Assembly (NCBI GenBank): GCA_017461505.1
Contig: JAFTXV010000003.1
Coordinates: 1 to 64,000, forward strand
Origin: Paludibacteraceae bacterium
GTDB lineage: Bacteria > Bacteroidota > Bacteroidia > Bacteroidales > Paludibacteraceae
DNA: 64,000 nucleotides
Direction of reading: 5' to 3'
The position numbers and the translations under genes were made by a program. The notes beneath the pieces were generated by a model, which worked only from the letters and a program-made list of their open reading frames with translations, did not search any database and had not been told where the DNA came from. This document shows, piece after piece, positions 26,716 to 34,323 of this stretch (the stretch's first letter is position 1; the number at the start of each line of letters is the position of its first letter).

Positions 26716-27579
26716 ATGAATTTATATAAACGGTTGATTGTCTTTCTATTTTTCATTGTTCAACTTACAAACATCTATTCACAAGAAACAGTTGTTATTT
26801 GTGGTGAATATAGTTATCATGTTCCTGAAACAGAAAGCATGAAAGTAGCTAAACATACCGCATCTGAACGTGCACGATTGGAAGCCCTTGCTGCAACATT
26901 CGGGACAACGGTTTCACAAGATAACACTACTATTATAGACAATAAAAACGGAGAAAGCCATACGCAGTTCTATTCTATCGGAGAGAGTTCTGTAAAAGGA
27001 GAGTGGTTAGGAGATGCAGAACAACCAGAATATGAATTTATGATTGATACAAAAACAGGAAATCAAATTATCTTGGCTAAAGTTTGTGGAAAAGCCCGAA
27101 AAATACTGTCTGTCCGCACAAAATTAGAAGCAAAACTTTTACGCAATGGAATAGAAGATAAGTTTGAGTCTGATTTTTTTAATGATGGAGATGATTTTTA
27201 CGCATCATTCTTAGCTCCTTCGGATGGATATTTAATGATTTATTGGATGAATGAAGATATTCAAGCTATTCCTTTATTGCCGTACGAGAAAGATAGAAGA
27301 AAAAATTTTCCTATTAAAGCCAATGAACGACAAGTATTTTTTGCAAAAACATCAATGAACGACAATAATAAAATTGTTGATGAATACACTTTGGCTTGTG
27401 AAGGAGACGAAGAATTGAATACATTATATTTTATTTTTTCTCAAAAAGAGTTTGAAAAACCCATATTGAAAGATGGATATGTGGATTTTAAGACATTTAA
27501 TCAATGGTTACATAAAATACAACAAGTAGATCTTTCATCACAAGTAGTAAAAAAAACATTTTTAATAAAAAACAAGTAG
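26716..27579 (+). CDS. DUF4384-like secreted protein
   Basis: 287 residues. Signal peptide MNLYKRLIVFLFFIVQLTNIYS. Residues 20-120 (SMKVAKHTASERARLEALAATFGTTV) resemble an LPP20/FlgT N-terminal fold. Residues of about 140-270 (DDFYASFLAPSDGYLMIYWMNEDIQAIPLLPYE..., VFFAKTS, EYTLACEGDEELNTLYFIFSQKEF) match the DUF4384 pattern. In Bacteroidota such domains often accompany caspase-like genes. Ends 4 bp before the next gene. Molecular role unknown; the assignment is by pattern, not alignment. Confidence 0.6.
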   Translation: MNLYKRLIVFLFFIVQLTNIYSQETVVICGEYSYHVPETESMKVAKHTASERARLEALAATFGTTVSQDNTTIIDNKNGESHTQFYSIGESSVKGEWLGDAEQPEYEFMIDTKTGNQIILAKVCGKARKILSVRTKLEAKLLRNGIEDKFESDFFNDGDDFYASFLAPSDGYLMIYWMNEDIQAIPLLPYEKDRRKNFPIKANERQVFFAKTSMNDNNKIVDEYTLACEGDEELNTLYFIFSQKEFEKPILKDGYVDFKTFNQWLHKIQQVDLSSQVVKKTFLIKNK

Positions 27580-27583
27580 AATT

Positions 27584-28534
27584 ATGAGAAAAACTATCTT
27601 GATTATTTTGGTAGCTTTAGCGAGTAGTGTTCTACACGCTGATGATGTAATTATATTGAAAAGTTCAGTACGAATTGATGGGCAAATAGAATCAATTAGT
27701 AATACTGAATTACGATATAAAAAAACTAACGATTTAACGGGTCAAATATTTGTCACACCATTATCGGATGTTTCTCTAATCATCTGGGAAAATGGAGAAG
27801 TTATATCTTATGCAGATATAAAATCTTCTACAATAAAATCGGATCAGAAACAAAAAGAACAAAAACGAGAAAAAATAATGACTATTGAATCAACTAAAAA
27901 GCCCATTGAAACGAAAAAAAAATGGAACTTGACACCTTCTGATACTACTTTGATGGGTATAAGTGTGGGTTTTGGACTAAAAAAGATACCTGTCGAAAGA
28001 GTTTACGACTATAATAATGTAATTATGCCAACATGTCAACTTGGATACATTTTCCAACCAGAATTTAAATATGGTATAGGTGTAAAAACTGGTGTAAATT
28101 TTGAATTTGGCGGAGCAAAAGGGTATAGTTCAAGACAATCCATGGCTGAGATTAGTATGAACATTCCGCTCCAATGTTCCTACAGGTGTGAGTGGTTTAA
28201 GGGATTCAGTACACTTATTTACACAGGTCCCATATTGGATTTTGGCGTGCTAATGAAGGTAAAAATGGGTGCACAACCTTATTCTGATGCGTATAACTTA
28301 TATTCAGATGGTAGTTACGAAGGTTTCAATTGTTTATGGGGCTTTGGCATTGCAGCACAATACAATGGTTGGCGGTTAGCTTTTGATGCTGGAGTGGGAA
28401 TGGTTTATAAATATATGCAAGAGATTTATTGGGGTGATCAGTGGGATTATTATTTTGGACGTGTTATTGGCTATATACACAAGCCTATGACATTGTCAAT
28501 AGCATATATGTTTAATTATAAAAAAAATAAATGA
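27584..28534 (+). CDS. Outer-membrane barrel protein with small N-terminal beta domain
   Basis: 316 residues. Signal peptide MRKTILIILVALASSVLHA. Residues 20-85 (DDVIILKSSVRIDGQIESIS...YKKTNDLTGQIFVTPLSDVSLIIWENGEV) form a compact beta domain common in Bacteroidota envelope proteins. A Lys/Glu-rich linker follows. From about 125 a porin-like barrel runs to the end (GISVGFGLKKIPVERVYDY, YKYGIGVKTGVNFEFGGAKG, MTLSIAYMFNYKKN). Third gene of the AT-rich operon; its stop overlaps a possible ATG of the next gene. Function unknown. Confidence 0.6.
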   Translation: MRKTILIILVALASSVLHADDVIILKSSVRIDGQIESISNTELRYKKTNDLTGQIFVTPLSDVSLIIWENGEVISYADIKSSTIKSDQKQKEQKREKIMTIESTKKPIETKKKWNLTPSDTTLMGISVGFGLKKIPVERVYDYNNVIMPTCQLGYIFQPEFKYGIGVKTGVNFEFGGAKGYSSRQSMAEISMNIPLQCSYRCEWFKGFSTLIYTGPILDFGVLMKVKMGAQPYSDAYNLYSDGSYEGFNCLWGFGIAAQYNGWRLAFDAGVGMVYKYMQEIYWGDQWDYYFGRVIGYIHKPMTLSIAYMFNYKKNK

Positions 28535-28536
28535 TT

Positions 28537-28869
28537 ATGAAAAAACATTTTCTTATACTAATTAGTATTACTCTTATTTTTAGTAGTTGCTTATACGATG
28601 GAGGGGAAACAATCGTACTTCCAATAGATGACATTGATCCTTTAAAGGGCATGGTTTCTGAAGGTATTATACCGTTAGAAATTCGAGATAGATTCGCTAG
28701 CTATATGACTATTCATGAAGGAACTAATCCTCCTATCATCACAGGATACTATATATTAAACCCTGTTGAAATAATCTATACTTCTGATGGACAATATGAT
28801 GAAGGTGACACTTTTGCAGATTTGTACGATTTTTTACCATCTCTTTTGCGTTTCAACTTGTTTGTTTGA
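28537..28869 (+). CDS. Small putative lipoprotein
   Basis: 110 residues from ATG 28537; an ATG at 28531 overlapping the previous stop is also possible. Signal MKKHFLILISITLIFSSC gives a lipobox (FSSC), so a membrane-anchored lipoprotein is likely. The mature part (YDGGETIVLPIDDIDPLKGM...IPLEIRDRFASYMTIHEG...ILNPVEIIYTSDGQYDEGDTFADLYDF) looks like a truncated form of the Bacteroidota lipoproteins that carry a C-terminal lipocalin-like domain. It ends abruptly at residue 110, so it may be shortened. Last gene of the operon. Confidence 0.55.
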   Translation: MKKHFLILISITLIFSSCLYDGGETIVLPIDDIDPLKGMVSEGIIPLEIRDRFASYMTIHEGTNPPIITGYYILNPVEIIYTSDGQYDEGDTFADLYDFLPSLLRFNLFV

Positions 28870-29022
28870 ATAATTTTGTCTGCTTTATGTAGAAAAAATC
28901 TATTTAAGAGATATTACATTTTAGTATACACTCTTGTCAGTAATTTATTGTATAAAACCTGTAGCGCAATAATAACTTAATGATATTTTATGTAAGATAT
29001 TTCCAAAATAAGATTGCATAAA

Positions 29023-29055
29023 AAAGAGCGTATATTGAATTAATACACGCTCTTT
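29023..29055. terminator. Bidirectional terminator between convergent genes
   Basis: AAAGAGCG...CGCTCTTT with inner GCGT/ACGC and TATT/AATA pairing, A-run before and T-run after. It separates the LPP20/DUF4384 operon from the caspase gene. Confidence 0.75.
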
Positions 29056-29080
29056 GTGAAGAAAAATATTTAAGAATTAA

Positions 29081-31549
29081 TTATAGAGTCCATGAGAACC
29101 ATTGATCTTCTATGTGTTCACTATATTGTAAAGTAGGAGTTTGATTACGATTCTGTAACGAAGCTTCTAATGATACCTTTTCTGTGAGATATGCTATTAA
29201 TTTTTGATAATTAATCGTACCATTAGATGTTTGTAATGCTTTTAACAAGAAATATGTGAACAGTCCGTGTTTTTTCTCAGGATAAGGATATGCGGTTTGT
29301 TCGGTATTCGCTGCACTAAATATAATTAATTTACCACTAATAACATCTACTTTAGGTTTCTTTACGAGACCGCGTCCTCCTTGTAAAATGGGTTGCCCAT
29401 TACGTCTAGTTCCAGAAAAACAAGCATCTATAAAGCATGTTACAGATTGAGCAGGTAAGTTACCTAAACGAACGTAAATATCATTCAAAGATAGTAATTG
29501 ATTTATCTTTTCTGGATTTGCATCCACAGGTAGTAAGTGAGTCGCTTCAGCAATAGGAATTCCATGTCCTGCATAATATACAATAAACTTTGCAGCTCCT
29601 TTTCGAGCTTGAGCGATATTATCTATCCAATCTAAACCATCTACAATTTGATTACGAGTAGCATCAATCGTACTTCTAATTTGTCTCTCAGGAATTCCTA
29701 ATGTTTGTATGCAATATTGACGGAATATTGTACCATCGTTTTCAGCAAACGGAACAACACCGACAATATCGTTGTAATGTTCGTTTGCAATAATTAAAAC
29801 GTATGTATCTTCATTATTCTTCTTCGTTACTGGGATATTTGTATCAACATCCGACACTTCAGTTTTACTAATTTCTTCAGTATTATTTTGGATTTTCTCT
29901 ATTTCGTTTGTGCTTGAATTTTCAAGTGTTTGAACAGGAGTTGCAGAAAGTTGTGCCAATTCTTTTTTATATGCATTGTGAATCGTAAACTCTACAGATA
30001 TACGACGGTATTGCGAACCTTTTTCCGCACGTTCTACAACATAAATTTGGTATGCATTTTGGGTTATTTGCAATTCATCTATATATGTTTCCAAGAATGA
30101 CTTCACTCCTTGAGTGCGTAAAAATCCTAATTGAGCATTGGAAGTAATACCCAATTTTTTTGTCACGGAAATATCATTGATAGCATGATTAAGATAGACT
30201 AATTGATTCTCAAAATCACCAAACTCGCCTTTATATGGAATCTTTCCACGAATAGCACTTCCATCCGTCTCTCCTGTAATTTTAATTGTCACTTTTGTTT
30301 CCGGTGTAAAATATTTTTTCATTTCACCGCTTAGTTGCTCTTTGATAAAACTAAGTGTGGCTTTGCAGGCCTTTGATTGGGTCGGAAGATACATTCCTGC
30401 GGGATAGTCATCAGTGTTTTTATCATACACTAAATTCATGGTTTCTGCAGGAGTGGTTTCGTATGTAAATTCCATTTTTAGATTCATCTCTTGAGTACCA
30501 TCATCAGCAGTTTCTAATGCTACTTTTGGTACCACATACATTTTAATACCATCTCCGACTCTATTTTGAGGAGCTAAGCTTTGATTGTATGCGGCCAAAG
30601 CATCGTTGTAGCGAGCAGAATTATCTGTCTGTTCTTGCTGTAACATAGCTAATAATTCTGCTTGTTGGCGTTGTTGCTCTTCAATGGCTTTACGATGCTC
30701 TTCTCGTTCTCTTTTTCGTTGCTCTAACCACGACTCTTGTTTGGGACGTGGAGAACGTTCTTTATATTTAAAACTATTTAATGGGATTTGAGCACTAATT
30801 GCTAATTCTCCATTACTATTCAAACGACTACCATGTACAGAGGACCACGTGTCCTTATTGGCGGCATCTTCCTGCCCATGTTTCTCTGAATGAGAAAATG
30901 TATTTAAGCAACCAATGTTATATCCCAGTTCGGCACTAATGTAGAAAGGAAAATCATCAATAGTTATAGGGAAACGCATACCGATACCAAATAGCATGCT
31001 AAAATTGAAAGGATTGATATTTTTTCTGGTTAAGTCCAATGAGATATTGGTCATTTGATATTCATATGTTTCATAGGGGATATAATAATTTACACTTCCA
31101 CTCATTGCAAAATTGAGATTAGGGGTCATAAATACATAGGGCTGAAATTTGTTTTCTCGCAAGAAGGTATATATCAAATTCAGTCGTATGTCAAAATAAC
31201 GTGCAAATAAACTATAGTAAATAGGATTATTTTCCAAGATTACACCACGACCTGTAAATGCCAATTCTGGTCGAATCGAAAAGCCTTGGTAAATATCTCG
31301 CTCTGCCCAAAAACCAATAGAGCCTCGTGCATATGGTTTATGAGAGTATATATCGTAATAAGATGAAGTGTAAAGCATGTCGCTAGCTACGCCAGCCATT
31401 CGTACACCAATTTGCCAGTGGTTCTTTTCTTCATTTTGTTCCCAACGTTGCCAACGAACCTGCTTTTTGTTCAAAGTCGAATCATTTGCTTGAACACAAA
31501 TAATAGTCAAAAGACATCCTAAACAAAGGATAAAACGTATCTTATTCAT
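29081..31549 (-). CDS. Outer-membrane barrel-OmpA-like-caspase fusion (C14-like peptidase)
   Basis: 822 residues from ATG 31549. Signal MNKIRFILCLGCLLTIICVQA. Residues of about 45-250 form a PorT-like outer-membrane barrel (WQIGVRMAGVASDMLYTSSY, FSMLFGIGMRFPITIDDFPF). A Glu/Gln-rich coiled coil follows (about 255-305), then an OmpA-like periplasmic region (VTIKITGETDGSAIRGKIPY ... GVKSFLETYIDELQ, about 395-530). Residues 584-822 are a caspase-like domain: IIANEHYN start, catalytic His662 in YYAGHG and Cys710 in IDACFSG. A caspase tethered to the outer membrane is inferred. The gene is coupled by an 8-bp overlap to the small gene upstream and faces the LPP20/DUF4384 operon. Confidence 0.85.
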   Translation of the reverse strand: MNKIRFILCLGCLLTIICVQANDSTLNKKQVRWQRWEQNEEKNHWQIGVRMAGVASDMLYTSSYYDIYSHKPYARGSIGFWAERDIYQGFSIRPELAFTGRGVILENNPIYYSLFARYFDIRLNLIYTFLRENKFQPYVFMTPNLNFAMSGSVNYYIPYETYEYQMTNISLDLTRKNINPFNFSMLFGIGMRFPITIDDFPFYISAELGYNIGCLNTFSHSEKHGQEDAANKDTWSSVHGSRLNSNGELAISAQIPLNSFKYKERSPRPKQESWLEQRKREREEHRKAIEEQQRQQAELLAMLQQEQTDNSARYNDALAAYNQSLAPQNRVGDGIKMYVVPKVALETADDGTQEMNLKMEFTYETTPAETMNLVYDKNTDDYPAGMYLPTQSKACKATLSFIKEQLSGEMKKYFTPETKVTIKITGETDGSAIRGKIPYKGEFGDFENQLVYLNHAINDISVTKKLGITSNAQLGFLRTQGVKSFLETYIDELQITQNAYQIYVVERAEKGSQYRRISVEFTIHNAYKKELAQLSATPVQTLENSSTNEIEKIQNNTEEISKTEVSDVDTNIPVTKKNNEDTYVLIIANEHYNDIVGVVPFAENDGTIFRQYCIQTLGIPERQIRSTIDATRNQIVDGLDWIDNIAQARKGAAKFIVYYAGHGIPIAEATHLLPVDANPEKINQLLSLNDIYVRLGNLPAQSVTCFIDACFSGTRRNGQPILQGGRGLVKKPKVDVISGKLIIFSAANTEQTAYPYPEKKHGLFTYFLLKALQTSNGTINYQKLIAYLTEKVSLEASLQNRNQTPTLQYSEHIEDQWFSWTL

Positions 31550-31979
31550 AATTCTTCTTTGCATCTTTGGTTAATGTATTCTTTTCAAGTTCAAATTCTC
31601 CTAATACGCGTTTTGGAGCATAATATCCCCACGAACTACAAGTAGAAGCTAATCCGTTACCATCTTTAAAAATGCGAAACTCATTTTTATCCATAATTAC
31701 ACCTAATGGGTCCTTTTTTTCTAACATAATAAAAGCATATTGTGCATTATCTATACCATAAGATCTAAAAGTTCCAGAAAATAATACACTCTGCTTTGTA
31801 TATGTTTCATCTGTCCCATCTTCATTGCGATCAGAATAACTTTCAAGTATATAATATACAGTAAAATCGTTGCCATTTCCTACAATTACAACATCTTTAG
31901 CTGTCCCATTTGTTCCTGCCTGTTTTTCTCTATACTCATTAATTGTCCATTTATTTTGTTCTCCAAAATAAACGTACAA
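31542..31979 (-). CDS. Small unknown protein upstream of the caspase gene, probably 5'-broken
   Basis: 145 codons from a TTG at 31979 that is preceded directly by an in-frame TAA. No ATG occurs until about residue 85 and there is no signal peptide, which is odd beside secreted partners. The body (KWTINEYREKQAGTNGTAKD, FTVYYILESYSDRNEDGTDE, NAQYAFIMLEKKDP, EFRIFKDGNG) looks like a small beta-rich lipocalin-type fold. An overlapping frame upstream (MIPKKLYINLFLVNF) could be the missing start after a frameshift. Its stop overlaps the caspase ATG by 8 bp, supporting co-translation. Function unknown. Confidence 0.45.
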   Translation of the reverse strand: MYVYFGEQNKWTINEYREKQAGTNGTAKDVVIVGNGNDFTVYYILESYSDRNEDGTDETYTKQSVLFSGTFRSYGIDNAQYAFIMLEKKDPLGVIMDKNEFRIFKDGNGLASTCSSWGYYAPKRVLGEFELEKNTLTKDAKKNYE

Positions 31980-32385
31980 TTAATAGACCTGAAATTAACT
32001 AGGAACAAGTTGATATATAACTTTTTAGGTATCATATAGTAGTCATATACTATCACCTTATTGTGCAGTAGTAATTTCAATATTCGTAACGAATTGCCTA
32101 ATATTTGATGCTAAACTCGGCATAATCTTCGCGCGAAGAAACTTTTTGTCAAAAAAATACACCCATGCGGGAAGTCCTGTAAACACTACACTTTCCGCGT
32201 GTTGTATGTACCATTTTACCCTCCAAGTTCTTCCATCTTCGGCGTAAAACCCCTTCTGCGCCGAAGATTTTTGCAGCATTATTATAGAGACACGTTTATA
32301 GAAAGCTACAAAAAGCCCACAGATGTCTTAGTGATGTCCTATGGTGCTCCCGAAATCTATAGGCAATTTTTGTGCCGAAAATAAA
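31980..32385. other. Gene-poor region with a strong hairpin
   Basis: No supportable gene. A perfect ATCTTCGGCG/CGCCGAAGAT hairpin lies at about 32234-32267, and a CTTCGCGCGAAG palindrome near 32128. Short frames here lack recognisable domains. The region may be decayed sequence at the edge of the AT-rich module. Confidence 0.5.
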
Positions 32386-32420
32386 AAAGAGGCACCTCAT
32401 TAACGAGTGTGCCTCTTTTT
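32386..32420. terminator. Terminator between the caspase region and gpx
   Basis: AAAGAGGCAC...GTGCCTCTTT stem around a 13-nt loop with T-run; symmetrical enough to work for both strands, including the 3' end of gpx (-). Confidence 0.75.
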
Positions 32421-32470
32421 CGTATTATATGGCATCAAAAAAATAGTTTTCAGCTTTCAGTTTTCAGCTT

Positions 32471-32953
32471 TTACTTTTTCAGCATCTCCACAATATCCTT
32501 CTCAATCTTCATGGGTTTGGTGGCAGGAGCATATCGCTTAATCAAGCTACCGTTGCGAGAAACGAGGAACTTCGTGAAGTTCCATTTAATCTTTCTGCCA
32601 AAGCAGCCACCTGCTTGTGCTTTCAAGAAGGTATAAAGCGGATGCTCATTGTCGCCGTTCACCTCGATCTTCTTCATCAGCGGGAATGTCACTCCGAAGT
32701 TGATTTGGCAGAACTGCTCAATCTCCGTATCTGTGCCTGGCTCTTGGTGCGCAAACTGGTCACAAGGGAAGCCAATCACCACTAAACCAGCGTCTTTGTA
32801 CTTCTGATACAATGCTTCCAGTTCTTTGTACTGAGGGGTAAAACCGCACTTGCTAGCGGTATTGACGATCAACAGCACTTGGCCACGATAGTCTGCAAAC
32901 GACTTTTCTACACCGCGATTGGTGAGTGCCGCAAAATCATAGATAGTTGTCAT
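32471..32953 (-). CDS. Glutathione-peroxidase-family thiol peroxidase
   Basis: 160 residues, standard for bacterial GPx. Peroxidatic Cys in NTASKCGFTPQ (about residue 36), the GFPCDQF motif holding a second conserved Cys, and the WNFTKFLV motif that supplies the catalytic Trp and Asn. Bacterial members usually use thioredoxin rather than glutathione; substrate here is inferred to be peroxides. No signal peptide. It lies 14 bp downstream of a small membrane-protein gene and shares its promoter. Confidence 0.93.
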   Translation of the reverse strand: MTTIYDFAALTNRGVEKSFADYRGQVLLIVNTASKCGFTPQYKELEALYQKYKDAGLVVIGFPCDQFAHQEPGTDTEIEQFCQINFGVTFPLMKKIEVNGDNEHPLYTFLKAQAGGCFGRKIKWNFTKFLVSRNGSLIKRYAPATKPMKIEKDIVEMLKK

Positions 32954-32967
32954 AAGGCATTAGGTTT

Positions 32968-33093
32968 TTAGTTTATAAAATGTTGTACCAACCATATCAG
33001 CGCGAAGCCGATAATGTGGCAGATAAATACAATCACGAAAAAGCGTACTGTCTTTTGCTTTTTGCTTCTTTCTTGGGGTTGCTTTCCTTCCAT
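32968..33093 (-). CDS. 41-residue single-pass membrane protein
   Basis: ATG at 33093 to TAA at 32968. The first 16 residues (MEGKQPQERSKKQKTV) are basic and hydrophilic, followed by one membrane helix (RFFVIVFICHIIGFALIWLV) and QHFIN. Positive-inside rule places the N terminus in the cytoplasm. The gene is 28 nt from a good promoter (33129-33157) and 14 bp ahead of gpx. Promoter position and helix argue it is real. Function unknown. Confidence 0.6.
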   Translation of the reverse strand: MEGKQPQERSKKQKTVRFFVIVFICHIIGFALIWLVQHFIN

Positions 33094-33128
33094 AACGCAG
33101 CAAATGTATTGTTTTCTTAAATCTGCTG

Positions 33129-33157
33129 CAAAGGTATAGTTTTCTCACTATAACAAA
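33129..33157 (-). promoter_or_regulatory. Promoter of the small membrane protein-gpx pair
   Basis: On the - strand TTTG (33157-33154), 17 bp, TACCTTTG (33136-33129); start expected near 33122. Confidence 0.6.
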
Positions 33158-33239
33158 CTTAAAACGAACTTAATTTTTCTTTTTATAGGCAAAAATTATG
33201 CCGTTCTGCTTATCATAAATGTCTTTTTCTATGGAATTA

Positions 33240-33271
33240 TTTGCTCATTCCAGAAAAATGTTGTACCTTTG
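33240..33271 (+). promoter_or_regulatory. Promoter of the plsC-like operon
   Basis: TTTG (33240-33243), 20 bp, TACCTTTG (33264-33271), about 20 nt of leader to the ATG at 33299. Confidence 0.75.
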
Positions 33272-33298
33272 CAGCACTGAATCAAAATCTGAGAAGAT

Positions 33299-34321
33299 AT
33301 GAAGAAGCAGATACATGATGAAAATCGTGGCTATCGAATCCTTCTCCCGTTTGTGAGTTGGATGTTTAGACATTCATATCGCCACATTAAATATGTGGGC
33401 GAGGAGAATATACCACAAGACGGGGCTATAATCTTTGCTCCTAATCACACCAACGCGCTGCAAGATGCGCTGGCGGTATTGTCCATTAATTCCGAGAGAA
33501 AAGTGTTTGTTGCTCGTGCGGATATCTTCCGCAATAAGCGGTTGGCTAAAATCTTAAATTTCTTCAAGATTATGCCTATCCGTCGAATGCGCGATGGAGC
33601 TAGTGAAGTTCTCAAAAACGATGAGACTGTGGAGCGTGCAATCGACACCCTCGAGCAGGGCGTTCCTTTCTGTATTCTGCCAGAAGGCACCCATCGCACC
33701 AAGCACTCCCTCTTGCCATTGGGTAAAGGAATCTTCCGTATTACCTTGCGTGCCAATGAGAAGTTTGGACATGAGAAGCCAATCTATATTGTACCTGTCG
33801 GGTTGGAGTATAGCGATTGGTTCCATCTATGGGATACGCTCGTTATCAATATCGGCAAACCTATCAATATGACGCAGTTCATCGCGGAACATGCTGATTT
33901 AGAGCGTCCTAAACTCATCCTTGCTATGCGCGAGGAACTCACCAACCGTATGCGTGAACAAATCCTTTGGGTGCCCGATGATGAGAACTACGAGAAGAAT
34001 TGGGAAGAGCTTAGCAAGAACCGTCCTGCGCACAAGAACTGGTTCCCAAAGCACCGCATGCCTAAGTGGTTGTTGCTCGTAATGTTGATTCTTATGTCGC
34101 CTCTCGCATTGGTGGCAGGCGTTATCACATTGCCCCTTTGGTTAGCTTGGCTCATTATCCGTTGGGCAATCAAAGACCCTGCTTTCCACAACTCCGTGCA
34201 GTTCGTTTGGCAACTGATTATCATTCCACTGACGGGCTTTATAACAATGCCTTTCTGGATGTTCTTGCAAGAGTATATGTATCTTGCGCGTAAATTGAAT
34301 AAACCTGAAGAAACAAAATAA
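33299..34321 (+). CDS. PlsC-type 1-acyl-glycerol-3-phosphate acyltransferase family protein
   Basis: 340 residues. Acyltransferase motif I NHTNALQDAL (an HX4-5D variant) near residue 51 and motif III PEGTHRTKHSLLPLGKG near 124 identify the PlsC/LPLAT family, which acylates lysophosphatidate or related lipids at the inner membrane. After the catalytic domain, two hydrophobic stretches (WLLLVMLILMSPLALVAGVI and WQLIIIPLTGFITMPFWMFL) add a C-terminal membrane anchor. The exact acceptor is uncertain. Ends 2 bp before the DUF819 gene, so the two are co-transcribed. Confidence 0.88.
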   Translation: MKKQIHDENRGYRILLPFVSWMFRHSYRHIKYVGEENIPQDGAIIFAPNHTNALQDALAVLSINSERKVFVARADIFRNKRLAKILNFFKIMPIRRMRDGASEVLKNDETVERAIDTLEQGVPFCILPEGTHRTKHSLLPLGKGIFRITLRANEKFGHEKPIYIVPVGLEYSDWFHLWDTLVINIGKPINMTQFIAEHADLERPKLILAMREELTNRMREQILWVPDDENYEKNWEELSKNRPAHKNWFPKHRMPKWLLLVMLILMSPLALVAGVITLPLWLAWLIIRWAIKDPAFHNSVQFVWQLIIIPLTGFITMPFWMFLQEYMYLARKLNKPEETK

Positions 34322-34323
34322 TC

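Noticed and set aside
32199..32384. 61-codon frame between the caspase region and gpx, with DVLVMSYGAPE near its end
   Set aside because: The last third faintly recalls ferrochelatase N termini, but it is short, stops early, overlaps a hairpin and has no supporting downstream domain.
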